Shown here: positions 1 through 7,930 of the stretch, piece by piece
Position numbering within the stretch: position 1 is the first letter of the stretch
How the letters are laid out: each line of letters begins with the position of its first letter
From: CAIWHR01 sp963816925
Lineage (GTDB): Bacteria > Pseudomonadota > Gammaproteobacteria > Burkholderiales > Casimicrobiaceae
Direction: 5' to 3'
Length of the DNA stretch: 64,000 bases
NCBI GenBank assembly: GCA_963816925.1
Contig: CAWFMY010000001.1
Span: 426,326-490,325 of the forward strand
The notes under the pieces: generated by a model
Told to the model about the DNA's origin: nothing
Databases searched by the model: none
Seen by the model: the letters and a program-made list of their open reading frames with translations, nothing else
Translations under genes and position numbers: made by a program

Positions 1-55
1 GCGTCTCCTCCGAGTCGCGGCAGCGATACGCGTTGTGATGCAAGCCCTTGATCAT
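1..55 (-). CDS. VOC (glyoxalase-fold) family protein, N-terminal fragment
   Basis: Only the first 18 codons lie in the window; the gene runs off the left edge. The ATG is at 53-55 and the peptide begins MIKGLHHNAYRCRDSEET, which resembles the N terminus of vicinal-oxygen-chelate proteins, where the early His (here in GLHHNAYR) is usually a metal ligand. It starts 14 bases after the stop of the GST gene, so the two are probably cotranscribed. A GST next to a glyoxalase-type protein suggests glutathione-linked detoxification or catabolism, but the substrate cannot be inferred. Confidence 0.6.
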   Translation of the reverse strand, partial: MIKGLHHNAYRCRDSEET

Positions 56-68
56 CGCGTGTCTCCGG

Positions 69-743
69 TCAGATGCGCACGAAATCCTTGCCTTTGTTGG
101 GATCGACGACGTATTGGTAGAACGCCTCGTTCACGCGCTTCCAGTTCTTCAGCGCCTTCATGTTGCCGAGCCAGCGCGAGATGTTCGGATAGGCGCCGTA
201 GTCGATGGCGATGGCTTCGCCGCCGAGCGTCATCATCCCGCCGAGGTAATCGGCGATCGTGATCTCGTTGCCGCAGAGATAGTTGTTGCGTCCGATCAGG
301 CTCTGGTCGAGCACCTTGAGCCAGCCGAGCGCCTTGTCCTTGCCGTAGGCAATGGTCCCGGCCTGCACGACATCGTCGGGCCGTTTCATGAACGGGAAGA
401 TCTGCGGATACACGAATCCGTACGAAAAGTCGCGGTAGAAGCCGGTGTTGAACCAGTCCATCCGCTCGTTCACGTGCGCCCGCTTGCGCGCATCCTTCGG
501 GTAGGCGGGTGAGCCGACCTTGTCCGCGAGATACTTGAGAATCGACGAGCTCTCGGTCAGGCGGAAGTCGCCGTCCTCGAGCACCGGCACCTGATGGCTT
601 GGATTGATCGCCTCGAACGGCGGCTGATACTGCGCGCCGGTGAAGAGGTCGACGATTTGCAGATCGAGATCGATGCCGGACTCGGCCGCGAACAGCACGA
701 CGGGCCGGCTCGTCGTCGACACCGGATGATAGTAAAGCTTCAT
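69..743 (-). CDS. glutathione S-transferase family protein
   Basis: A 224-residue protein of usual GST length. The N-terminal thioredoxin-like half starts MKLYYHPVSTTSRPVVLFA and carries the conserved cis-proline segment (HQVPVLEDG) and the glutathione-binding acidic/Ser pair (LTESSSIL, about residue 65). The C-terminal helical half has the usual ITIADY motif of the GST-C domain. Ser/Thr residues near position 10 are candidate catalytic residues. The enzyme should be cytosolic and conjugate or isomerise electrophiles with glutathione. A VOC-family gene follows on the same strand. The ATG at 743 has a GGAG-type site shortly upstream. Confidence 0.88.
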   Translation of the reverse strand: MKLYYHPVSTTSRPVVLFAAESGIDLDLQIVDLFTGAQYQPPFEAINPSHQVPVLEDGDFRLTESSSILKYLADKVGSPAYPKDARKRAHVNERMDWFNTGFYRDFSYGFVYPQIFPFMKRPDDVVQAGTIAYGKDKALGWLKVLDQSLIGRNNYLCGNEITIADYLGGMMTLGGEAIAIDYGAYPNISRWLGNMKALKNWKRVNEAFYQYVVDPNKGKDFVRI

Positions 744-879
744 GTGGAGCTCCTTCCGAGGATTGACGCGCGACAGCCACGCCGGGTGCTCCGCCGCGAG
801 CCCGCTATTCTGTCACGTTTGGAATCGGGGCGTAGACTCCGCGGGATCCGCCCGGTCCCGCGAGCGGGTCCTATGGGGA

Positions 880-1155
880 GCCGCCCTGAAACACGGCAAC
901 TACGGAGTCACCGCAGTGACCAGCGCTTCACCGAATTCGTCGGCGCTGGTGACACTGTCGGAGAACGCGGTGACCGGCAATGCAATAGGCATCAAGGCCG
1001 ACGGTCCGAGCACTTTCGCGTACGTCGGAAGCAATCACCTGGCGAATTTCGGCACTGATTTCGTCCAGCCCAATGGCGCCTTCTTCGGCTCGTATCGCAA
1101 CAACGTAGGCGTCTTCACGTCGTTCGGAACGATCTCCACCGCCGTCGGGCTTTAA
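880..1155 (+). pseudogene. C-terminal remnant of a right-handed beta-helix repeat protein
   Basis: A forward reading frame open from about 742 to 1155 shows recognisable content only from about 880. The phrases LVTLSENAVTGNAIGIKAD and LANFGTDFVQPNGAFFGSY have the Asn/Gly-rich, about 22-residue periodicity of parallel beta-helix surface proteins, and the protein ends soon after, as the C termini of that family do. There is no signal peptide, no plausible start and no preceding repeats, so I read it as a degraded 3' fragment. The 135 bases between it and the GST start hold nothing else I can identify. Confidence 0.4.
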
Positions 1156-1193
1156 GGCGCGGGCGCTCGCGCGCGCCGCAGATGTCGTCCCGT

Positions 1194-1836
1194 TCAGTGC
1201 GACCCGACGTGCCCCGCGGGCGGCAGGCCGACCGGTCCGGCCGATGAGGCGGTCTTCGAGGCGGACGCGGCCCCGCCCGCATCATCCAGCCGCTGCACGT
1301 CGCCGTTGAGCTCGCCGCCTTCGGCGATGATGAGCTTGCCGTAGCGGATCGTGCCCGAAACGCGACCCGTGCCATGGATCACCAGACGCGTACGCGCAGT
1401 GAGCTCGCCCAGGAATTCGCCGTGGATCTCGGCCACGTCGATCAGCGCCGTTCCCTTCAGCATTCCCGGCTTCGCGATTTCCATGGCCTTGCTGTGCACG
1501 GTCGCTTCCACGTGACCTTCGATGACAAGCGCGTCGCAGTCGGAAATCTCGACGCCCCGCAACTTGATGTTGATGCCGACAAAGAGCTTGCTGCCCGGAG
1601 GCTCGACTTTTTGCGAAGTGCGTCGCGGGCGGCACCGACACGTCCGTGGACAATGTTGGAGGTGTCGCGACCGTCGCGTGTTGCGGCAGCGCTGCGGTCG
1701 GACGCGGCGTTGCGGTGGCGGGCGTCGCCGTCCCCCGGCCGGCGCTGCCTGGCGGATCGTAAAGCGCGGGCTTCAGCGCGGACTTGTCGATGTTCTTCGC
1801 TTCGGCGAGTCGATCCCGGCGACCGAAATTCAGCAT
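1194..1836 (-). CDS. bactofilin (polymer-forming cytoskeletal protein), frame-interrupted
   Basis: The start is ATG at 1836, preceded by AGGAG. The first frame gives MLNFGRRDRLAEAK and a Pro/Thr/Ala-rich disordered linker of about 70 residues. After a run of five A on the coding strand (about 1609-1613) the frame must change by one base to enter the beta-helical core: SKLFVGINIKLRGVEI, then EGHVEATVHSKAMEI, GELTARTRLVIHGTG and SGTIRYGKLIIAEGGEL. These alternating hydrophobic repeats, with a disordered Gly/Ala tail, are typical of bactofilins, which self-assemble into non-nucleotide filaments at the membrane and scaffold envelope enzymes. The break in a homopolymer may be a sequencing indel. 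Confidence 0.8.
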
Positions 1837-2168
1837 GGTGGCTCCTTGGCGTGGCGTGGCGACGAATGACAACGTCATTATTCGCCCCGAATGCCTCTTA
1901 TGCAACATGAATCGCGGAAGATTTTTTCGCGTGAAATATCGGCCTGTCAGCGTTCGTCCTACATCGCGGTCCTACGACAGGAACGGACGCATACCGACAT
2001 CGGCTCACCGACCCCGGCGGGATGATGCAGGTGCGGAGACCCGCTTGGCATCGCGCCGGACTCAGGCTCCCTGGTCCGTCGCCGATCGGAATCCATTGCC
2101 CCGCATGCAGGATACCGATCGCGCCGACGCCGGGAGGGGCTCCGCCCTTTCGTGGAAGATGGCCCAAC

Positions 2169-2534
2169 ATGAAGCGAATATTTCTGGTCGAGTACTCGTC
2201 GCTGGCGCGCGAGCGGATTCGTCAGTCCGTTGCCTGGCTCGAGGATTGCCAGATCGTCGGCGAATCCGACGCCGCCAACGAAGCGATCACCGAAGTCGAC
2301 GACCTCGATCCGGACATCGTGATCACCGACCTCTTGCTGAAGGACGGGACGGGCGTCGATGTCGTCAAGCGGATTCGCGCGCGGCACGGACCGATGCGCC
2401 CACTCATTTTCGTCATGGCCAATCGCCCGCACCCCACCCATCGCGCCACTCTGGCGGCGGCAGGCGCAAACGGCGTGTTCGACAAGGTGCGCGAATACGG
2501 CCTGCTGATCGAAGAGTTGCGCGACGCCGCCTGA
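2169..2534 (+). CDS. single-domain response regulator (CheY-like receiver)
   Basis: A 121-residue receiver with no output domain. The phospho-acceptor Asp is D54 in DIVITDLLLKDGTGVDVV, and the conserved Lys is K106 in NGVFDKVREY. The usual acidic pair after beta-1 is reduced to a single Glu (FLVEYSS), and the Thr/Ser switch residue is not obvious (VMANRP), so phosphorylation chemistry may be atypical. No histidine kinase is adjacent. I chose ATG 2169, where homology begins, rather than the upstream ATG at 2022, whose extra residues are low-complexity. The likely role is a phosphorelay intermediate or protein-interaction switch. Confidence 0.75.
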   Translation: MKRIFLVEYSSLARERIRQSVAWLEDCQIVGESDAANEAITEVDDLDPDIVITDLLLKDGTGVDVVKRIRARHGPMRPLIFVMANRPHPTHRATLAAAGANGVFDKVREYGLLIEELRDAA

Positions 2535-2562
2535 GGCGCGACACGGCGAAGCCAGGGTGCGC

Positions 2563-2959
2563 ATGGTCAACATTCCCTCCATTTCCTTTGCCGCCATGCT
2601 GGTGGCAGCAGGCTTGGTCGCGGCAGGATTACCGACGATCGGCACCGGCGTGCCGCATACCACTCGCATACCACGACTTGGCGATCGTTCCCGCGACCGA
2701 CGCGAGTGCTCTCGAGCCGTATCGCGCGGAGCAAGGAGTGGCGGAGGACACCGCGATCACGGCGAACGTGAAAGACGCGATTGCGAACGTCGTGGGTCCC
2801 GGAGCGGCGGAGATCAACGTCGAGACGCGCGCCGCGATCGTCACGCTGAGCGGAACAGCGCCCTCCGCTGCGATCCGTGTTCTGATTCGCGAAGCGGCGT
2901 GGACCGTCGGCGGTGTCGTGGATGTCGTCGACAAGCTCGAGGTCAAGTCGACGGCCTGA
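2563..2959 (+). CDS. secreted BON-domain protein, frame-interrupted
   Basis: The first frame starts at ATG 2563 (AGGG just upstream) with a clear signal peptide, MVNIPSISFAAMLVAAGL. From about 2640-2680 the frame must shift to reach the BON domain: TAITANVKDAIANVVG, then INVETRAAIVTLSGTA and GGVVDVVDKLEVKS, ending at 2959. BON domains are small alpha/beta folds that bind membranes or other periplasmic partners; OsmY is the known example. The protein is of the usual single-BON size. The interruption may be an indel error, like others in this window. Confidence 0.6.
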
Positions 2960-2967
2960 GCCGACCG

Positions 2968-3327
2968 TTACGTCCAGGGCCTGAAGCCGCGTCGCAGCAA
3001 CAGGAACGATGACGGAACGGTGACGCAAAGCGCCGCCAGCATCGCCGCCGGCTTCGGAACACCCAGATAGTCGACGACGATCGCGAGCATCCCGAGCGAT
3101 AGAAGGTACATCACCGCGTAGGTTGCCACGTAGGCAAGCGCGGAGCGCGCGCCGAGCCGCGCGCGGAATACGAATGTCGCATGCGCCCAATATCCGATGC
3201 CGAGCCCCGCGAGATACGCGGCCGTGTACGCAATTCGGTAGTCGACGACAAGGAGCAGCAGCAGGTAGATGCCGTAGCTCACCCCGGTGTTGGCGGCGCC
3301 GACGGCGACGAAGCGGGCGAAACGCAC
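2968..3327 (-). CDS. GtrA-like membrane protein (probable lipid-linked sugar flippase)
   Basis: The protein has four hydrophobic segments: FVAVGAANTGVSYGIYLLLL, IAYTAAYLAGLGIGYWA, ALAYVATYAVMYLLSLGML and AAMLAALCVTVPSSFLLL. The first includes the GAANT signature of the GtrA family. GtrA proteins are thought to flip undecaprenyl-phosphate-linked monosaccharides across the inner membrane. I place the start at GTG 3327, 25 bases past the upstream stop; an earlier ATG at 3444 would add a non-homologous extension overlapping the neighbour. It is the last gene of the cluster running 9546 to 2968, with a GtrB-like glycosyltransferase two genes upstream. Confidence 0.75.
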   Translation of the reverse strand: MRFARFVAVGAANTGVSYGIYLLLLLVVDYRIAYTAAYLAGLGIGYWAHATFVFRARLGARSALAYVATYAVMYLLSLGMLAIVVDYLGVPKPAAMLAALCVTVPSSFLLLRRGFRPWT

Positions 3328-3352
3328 GGAGGCAGGGCGGCGACCGGGCGCT

Positions 3353-4279
3353 TCAGCGGCGCACGAGGCGCAGGAAAGCGTCGTAGTCCCGCACGTAGTC
3401 GGCAGGATCGTACGCGTGCGAGGCAAAGACGAGCAACGACGCATCGGCGCTATAGTCGTACTGCACGCCCCAGGTCTTCGGCGGCAGGTAGACGCCGAGC
3501 GCCGGCGTGGCGAGCAGAAACTCCTGCCGGTGCTTGCCGTCGTCGGCGATGACGCGACAGCTGCCGCTCACGCAGACGAGAAACTGGTGGCACTTGCGAT
3601 GGGCGTGCTGCCCGCGGATCTGCCGGCTCGACACCCCATGCACGACGAAAAATCGCTTGATGTCGAACGGCAGGAATTCGCCGATTTCGCCGGCGATCAG
3701 GTTGCCGCGCAGGTCGGCGACGTCGGTCAGCGCCTGGACGAAAACGCCTTTCACGCGGGTCCTGCCGGGTGCGGCCGCCGCCGCGCGCGACGCCGGCGCG
3801 GCGACCTCCGCTCCCGCGTCGCAATAACTCACGATGCGCGCCGGATTGCCGGCGACGACCGCGTAGGGCGGCACGGACTCCACGATCACCGCGCCGGCGC
3901 CGACCATCGCGCCCCGCCCGATCGTCACGCCGGGCAGTATCGTCGCATTGGCGCCGATCGACGCGCCCTGCTTCACCACCGTCGTCAGGAACGTTTTCGG
4001 CTTCTTCCTGCTGCGCGGGAAGTGATCGTTCGAAAACGTGACGTTCGGCCCGATGAACACGTCGTCCTCGATGCGCACGCCATCCCAGAGCTGCACGCCG
4101 CATTTCACGGTGACGCGATCGCCCACGACGACGTCGTTCTCGATGAACGTGTGGTCGCAGATGTTGCAGTCGGCGCCGATCCGGGCGCCGGGAAGAATGT
4201 GCGCGAACGCCCAGATTCGCGTGCGCGCGCCGACCTTGCGCGATTCGCAAAGCGCCTGCGGATGCACCAGTTTGGCCAC
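3353..4279 (-). CDS. bifunctional sugar N-acetyltransferase / dTDP-ketohexose 3,4-ketoisomerase (FdtD/WxcM-like)
   Basis: This is a two-domain protein of about 308 residues. Residues 1-155 form a left-handed beta-helix acyltransferase (HILPGARIGADCNICDHTFI, NVTFSNDHFPR, ATILPGVTIGRGAMVGAGAV) with the HFP motif of 3-amino-sugar acetyltransferases. Residues about 175-308 are a cupin of the FdtA/WxcM type (EFLPFDIKRFFVVHGVSS, RGQHAHRKCHQFLVCVSGS, LPPKTWGVQYDY), the fold that converts dTDP-4-keto-6-deoxyglucose to the 3-keto sugar. The same fusion is known as FdtD. With the adjacent DegT aminotransferase it would make a dTDP-3-acetamido-3,6-dideoxyhexose. The start is GTG 4279, six bases past the upstream stop. 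Confidence 0.85.
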   Translation of the reverse strand: MAKLVHPQALCESRKVGARTRIWAFAHILPGARIGADCNICDHTFIENDVVVGDRVTVKCGVQLWDGVRIEDDVFIGPNVTFSNDHFPRSRKKPKTFLTTVVKQGASIGANATILPGVTIGRGAMVGAGAVIVESVPPYAVVAGNPARIVSYCDAGAEVAAPASRAAAAAPGRTRVKGVFVQALTDVADLRGNLIAGEIGEFLPFDIKRFFVVHGVSSRQIRGQHAHRKCHQFLVCVSGSCRVIADDGKHRQEFLLATPALGVYLPPKTWGVQYDYSADASLLVFASHAYDPADYVRDYDAFLRLVRR

Positions 4280-4284
4280 GACGC

Positions 4285-5226
4285 TTACTCCTTCCCGAAC
4301 GTGTACCGCCGCTGCACGATCGCGAGCGGCCGGGCCTTGGTGTTCTCGAACGCGCGCCAGGCGTACGCGCCGACGACCGAAAGGCCAAGCGCGTTCAGCG
4401 CGCCGAAGCCCGCGATCAGCAGCACCGTCGTCGCATAGCCCGGCTCGGAAATGATGCCCGTCACCCGCGCGACCAGCACGACCGCGCCGTAGCCCAGCGC
4501 AATCACGAGCGCGATGCAGCCGACGGCGAACAGCAGGCGGATGGGCAGGTCGGAAAACGCGAGGCTGCTGTCGAGCATGTACGTGAGCTTCTTGCCGAGC
4601 GTCCAGCCGCTCGCGCCGTGCGCGCGGGGACGCCGGCGGTAAGGCACTTCCGCGCGCCGCATGCCGATCCAGACGAGCTGCCCGACGAGGCTCGAATGCG
4701 CCTCGCTGAACGCGACCAGCTCGTCGCGCGCGCGCTGGTTGCAGCCGAACACATCGATGCCGCCTTTCGGCATTTCCGGCTGCACGAGCCGGCGATACGT
4801 CGCCCAGAACAGCGCCGAGGCCGCACGCGCGGCCAACGGGTCGTCGCGGCCTTCGCGAACGCCGCAGACGACGTCGCACGCATCCGCCTCGAGCTTGCGG
4901 AAGAACTCGATCACGAGCTCCGGAGGTTCCTGCAGGTCCGCGGCCATCACGGCGAAATAAGGCCCGCTCGCTTCGACCAGGCCCGCGCGGATCGCCGCGA
5001 ACGCGCCGAAGTTGCGCGCCATGTCGAGCACTTTCGCCGTCAGGCCCGTCGCCGGCAGCGCCTCGATCAACGCCGCCAGCGAGCGGTCCGGGCTGCCATC
5101 GACGACGAGAACCACCTCGAGCGCGCCGCCCAGCTCGCCGTCGAGGCGCACGAGCGCCGCGAGCAGATCGGGAATCGTCGGCTCGTTCTTGAATACCGGG
5201 ACTACGAGCGAGTAGCGGGTCGCCAT
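4285..5226 (-). CDS. GtrB-like family 2 glycosyltransferase
   Basis: The protein has 313 residues. The N-terminal GT-A domain contains YSLVVPVFKNEPTIPDLL, the DGSPD metal/nucleotide segment and the DLQEPPELV motif typical of dolichyl/undecaprenyl-phosphate sugar transferases. Two C-terminal transmembrane helices follow (LLFAVGCIALVIALGYGAVV and ATTVLLIAGFGALNALGLSV). GtrB enzymes move a sugar from a nucleotide donor to undecaprenyl phosphate on the cytoplasmic face. The neighbours imply that the donor carries a 3-acetamido sugar. The ATG at 5226 overlaps the 3' end of the upstream aminotransferase gene by about 25 bases, indicating translational coupling. Confidence 0.85.
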   Translation of the reverse strand: MATRYSLVVPVFKNEPTIPDLLAALVRLDGELGGALEVVLVVDGSPDRSLAALIEALPATGLTAKVLDMARNFGAFAAIRAGLVEASGPYFAVMAADLQEPPELVIEFFRKLEADACDVVCGVREGRDDPLAARAASALFWATYRRLVQPEMPKGGIDVFGCNQRARDELVAFSEAHSSLVGQLVWIGMRRAEVPYRRRPRAHGASGWTLGKKLTYMLDSSLAFSDLPIRLLFAVGCIALVIALGYGAVVLVARVTGIISEPGYATTVLLIAGFGALNALGLSVVGAYAWRAFENTKARPLAIVQRRYTFGKE

Positions 5227-6311
5227 GAATTGCAGGCCGCCGCGACGGCGGCGATCTCCGGGTCGGTGAGCTCAGGGTAGCACGGCAGCGTCAGCACTTC
5301 CGCGCACGCACGGTCGGTGCGCTCGAGGCCGGTGGCCGGCGCGTCGCCCGACCACGCGGCCTGGCCGTAATCGGGAACGGGATAATGAACGTCGGTCGCG
5401 ACACCGGCCTCGGCGAGGTGCGCGCGCAGCGGGTCGCGCAATTTCGCGCGCACGACATACAGATGCGTGACATCTTCGAGAGTGGAAGGCGGCAGCACGA
5501 TCGCCGGATTGGCGATTGCCTCGGCGTAACGCGACGCGATCTCGCGCCGGCGTGCATTCCAGGCATCGACGTGCGGCAGCTTGACGCGCAGCACCGCGGC
5601 CTGCAATTCGTCCATCCGCGAATTCATCCCGCCCTCGACCTCGATCCGGTACTTGCCGCGCCAGCCGTAGGTGCGGAGCTCCTTGATTTTCGCGGTCAGC
5701 GCCGCGTCGCTCGTGACGAGGGCCCCGGCATCGCCCAGCGCGCCCAGGTTCTTGGTCGGGTAGAAGCTGAAGCAGCCGATGGCGCCCCACGTTCCCGCCA
5801 TTCGCGTGCCGTGCCGCGCGCCGTGCGCCTGCGCGCAGTCCTCGATCAGCGCAGCGCCGCGCGCGTTCGCGACCGCTGCGATCGCGTCGAGATCGGCGAG
5901 GCGGCCATACAGATGGGTGACGACGACGGCGCGCGTGCGCGGCGTAATCCGCCGCGCGAGCGAATCGGGATCCATGAGGAGCGTCCCCTCGTCGATGTCG
6001 ACGTAGAGCGGCGCCGCGCCGACCGCGCGTATCGCGGTGGTGGCGTAGCCGCCCGCGTTCGCGACGGTCGCCACGTCGTCGCCGGCGCCGATATCGAGCG
6101 CGCGCAATGCGAGCTCCAGCGCGTCGGTGCCGTTGGCCACCGCCACGCACGACGCCGTGCCGCAGTACGCCGCGAACTCGCGCTCGAACGCCTCGACTTC
6201 GGGGCCGAGGATGTAGTGGCCGCGATCCTGCACGCGCGCGATCGCCGCGTCGAGCGCCGCGCGCAACGGCGCGTGATGCCGGGACAGGTCGTTGAGGGCG
6301 ATCATCGTCAT
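5202..6311 (-). CDS. DegT/DnrJ/EryC1/StrS family sugar aminotransferase (FdtB-like)
   Basis: About 369 residues, the usual size. It shows VAVANGTDALELALRALDIG near residue 55, the YGRLADLDAI turn, and the PLP-lysine region GCFSFYPTKNLGALGDAGAL, with the Schiff-base Lys in PTKNLG. These PLP enzymes aminate nucleotide-linked keto sugars. Beside an FdtD-like fusion, the likely reaction is transamination of dTDP-3-keto-6-deoxyhexose at C3. ATG 6311 overlaps the upstream stop (ATGA); a second in-frame ATG lies at 6305. No rmlA or rmlB is present here, so the dTDP-glucose pathway must be encoded elsewhere. Confidence 0.88.
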   Translation of the reverse strand: MTMIALNDLSRHHAPLRAALDAAIARVQDRGHYILGPEVEAFEREFAAYCGTASCVAVANGTDALELALRALDIGAGDDVATVANAGGYATTAIRAVGAAPLYVDIDEGTLLMDPDSLARRITPRTRAVVVTHLYGRLADLDAIAAVANARGAALIEDCAQAHGARHGTRMAGTWGAIGCFSFYPTKNLGALGDAGALVTSDAALTAKIKELRTYGWRGKYRIEVEGGMNSRMDELQAAVLRVKLPHVDAWNARRREIASRYAEAIANPAIVLPPSTLEDVTHLYVVRAKLRDPLRAHLAEAGVATDVHYPVPDYGQAAWSGDAPATGLERTDRACAEVLTLPCYPELTDPEIAAVAAACNSWRPATRS

Positions 6312-7930
6312 CGAACGGCGCAACCCGCCGCGGTCAGCGCGTTCCGCCAGGCGTCATCCCAGTTGGCGAGATCGGGTTCGAGCGCCAGCGTGACGGGCAC
6401 CAGCGCCCGCGTGTGCGGGCTCCAGCAAAACCAGCGGTCGGGCAAGGCGTGGGGCGGGGGCACTTTCGGCGTCAGCAGGTTCGCGGCGACATTCGCGACG
6501 GGCTCGCGGCGCAGGCGGCCAATGATATCCCGCGTGAACAGATCGGGCCAACGCGCGAGCTCGTCGCCCGTCTGCACGATGAGCTTCGGCGCGATCGACG
6601 CCGTCTGCACGGGCGGCAGCATGAGGCCGCCCTGCGCATTGCGCCCGAAGGGGATGGCGCCGACGTGATCCGGGACGACGACGAACGCGTAGCCATCCGG
6701 CGTCGATTCGGCCGCCACGCGCGCGAGCGCACTCGACAGGGCGCGCGTGTCGTCGCCCGCCCGGACCCATCGCGCGACCACGGATTGCGCCAGCATCCAC
6801 TGGCTCCCCAGCAACACGATCGCGGCGATCCACGCCAGCGCCCGCGGGCGCCCGGCGGCGGCGAGCGGGAGCGCCGCCGCGACCAGCGCGATCGCGCCGA
6901 TTGCGAGCAGCACGCGCCCGCCTTCGCCGTTGCCCGCCCACTTCCAATGCGGCAACAGCAGCGCGAACGCGGCCAGGACGGCGAACGCGATGGCGGCCAG
7001 CGCGCGGCCTTTCGCCCGCTCCGCGACGCCCGTCGCCAACGCACATAACAACAGAACGAGTCCCGACCCGGCGAACGCCGAACGCGGCGCCGACTCGGGC
7101 AGCGCCACTGCCGCCCAGTCGAGCATCGCCGGAACGTTGGCCAGCCATTCACCGCTCAACAGTGTCGCGAGCGGCGACGATCCCGGGAAGAAGCGGAACG
7201 GGTCGCCGAACAGGAACCTGCGGAATGCAAAATACGACACGGCGATCAGCAGCCACGGCAACGCCGTGCAAAGCGCGGCAACGACGTCCCGGACGAATCC
7301 CTTGTCGCCCCGCTGCTTGTACCAGGCCAAGGCAAGGATCAGCGGCGCGCCGATCGTCGCCGACTCCTTGCTCATGTACGAGAGCACCGTCGCGGCGAGG
7401 CTCAGCAGTCCGTAGCCGTCGCGCCAGCGGCGGCTCGCGACAAAGGCGCACGCCGCCACCAGCAGCCACAGCAGCGCCATGCCGTCGAAGCGCGCGGCGA
7501 TCCACGCCGTCGCTTCCACCGCCGGCGCGAACCATGCGAAGAGCCATCCGGCCATCAGCGCCGCCGCACGCGCGCGCGGCGACGCTTCGTCCAGCAGCTG
7601 CCACGCGAGCAGCGCCACCAGCGAGGCGCATGCCGCGTGCACCAGGACATTCACCAGGTGCCAGCCGAAGGGATCGGCGCCCAGCAGGGAATTCAAGGCA
7701 AAGCTCGCCATCGTCAGCGGCCGATATTGATTGCTCGGCGGACCGACGCCGGACACGAACATTTGCGCAACGCATTGCGCGACTCCCCGGGCGCCTTCGC
7801 AGCCCTCGAACGCGTGCAGCATGCCGAAATCGTCGCCGAGGAAACCCGTCCCCAGCACCGGCCAGTACAGCACCAGCGTCGCCAGCGCGGGCGCGCCGAG
7901 CATCAGCCATTTCGGAACGCGGAAGATCAT
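6308..7930 (-). CDS. polytopic GT-C-like glycosyltransferase, paralogue 1
   Basis: About 540 residues with roughly 10-12 hydrophobic helices. The first periplasmic loop carries GTGFLGDDFG, the acidic pair found at the catalytic position in GT-C lipid-sugar-dependent transferases. Other landmarks are NQYRPLTMASFALN, FGWHLVNVLVH, IAARFDGMALLW and YMSKESATIGAPLIL. The soluble C-terminal tail ends with a Trp/Cys-rich segment (DRWFCWSPHTR). It overlaps both neighbours by ATGA. In a Gtr-like system a GT-C enzyme takes the flipped lipid-linked sugar and adds it to glycan outside the membrane. The acceptor is unknown. Confidence 0.65.
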   Translation of the reverse strand: MIFRVPKWLMLGAPALATLVLYWPVLGTGFLGDDFGMLHAFEGCEGARGVAQCVAQMFVSGVGPPSNQYRPLTMASFALNSLLGADPFGWHLVNVLVHAACASLVALLAWQLLDEASPRARAAALMAGWLFAWFAPAVEATAWIAARFDGMALLWLLVAACAFVASRRWRDGYGLLSLAATVLSYMSKESATIGAPLILALAWYKQRGDKGFVRDVVAALCTALPWLLIAVSYFAFRRFLFGDPFRFFPGSSPLATLLSGEWLANVPAMLDWAAVALPESAPRSAFAGSGLVLLLCALATGVAERAKGRALAAIAFAVLAAFALLLPHWKWAGNGEGGRVLLAIGAIALVAAALPLAAAGRPRALAWIAAIVLLGSQWMLAQSVVARWVRAGDDTRALSSALARVAAESTPDGYAFVVVPDHVGAIPFGRNAQGGLMLPPVQTASIAPKLIVQTGDELARWPDLFTRDIIGRLRREPVANVAANLLTPKVPPPHALPDRWFCWSPHTRALVPVTLALEPDLANWDDAWRNALTAAGCAVR

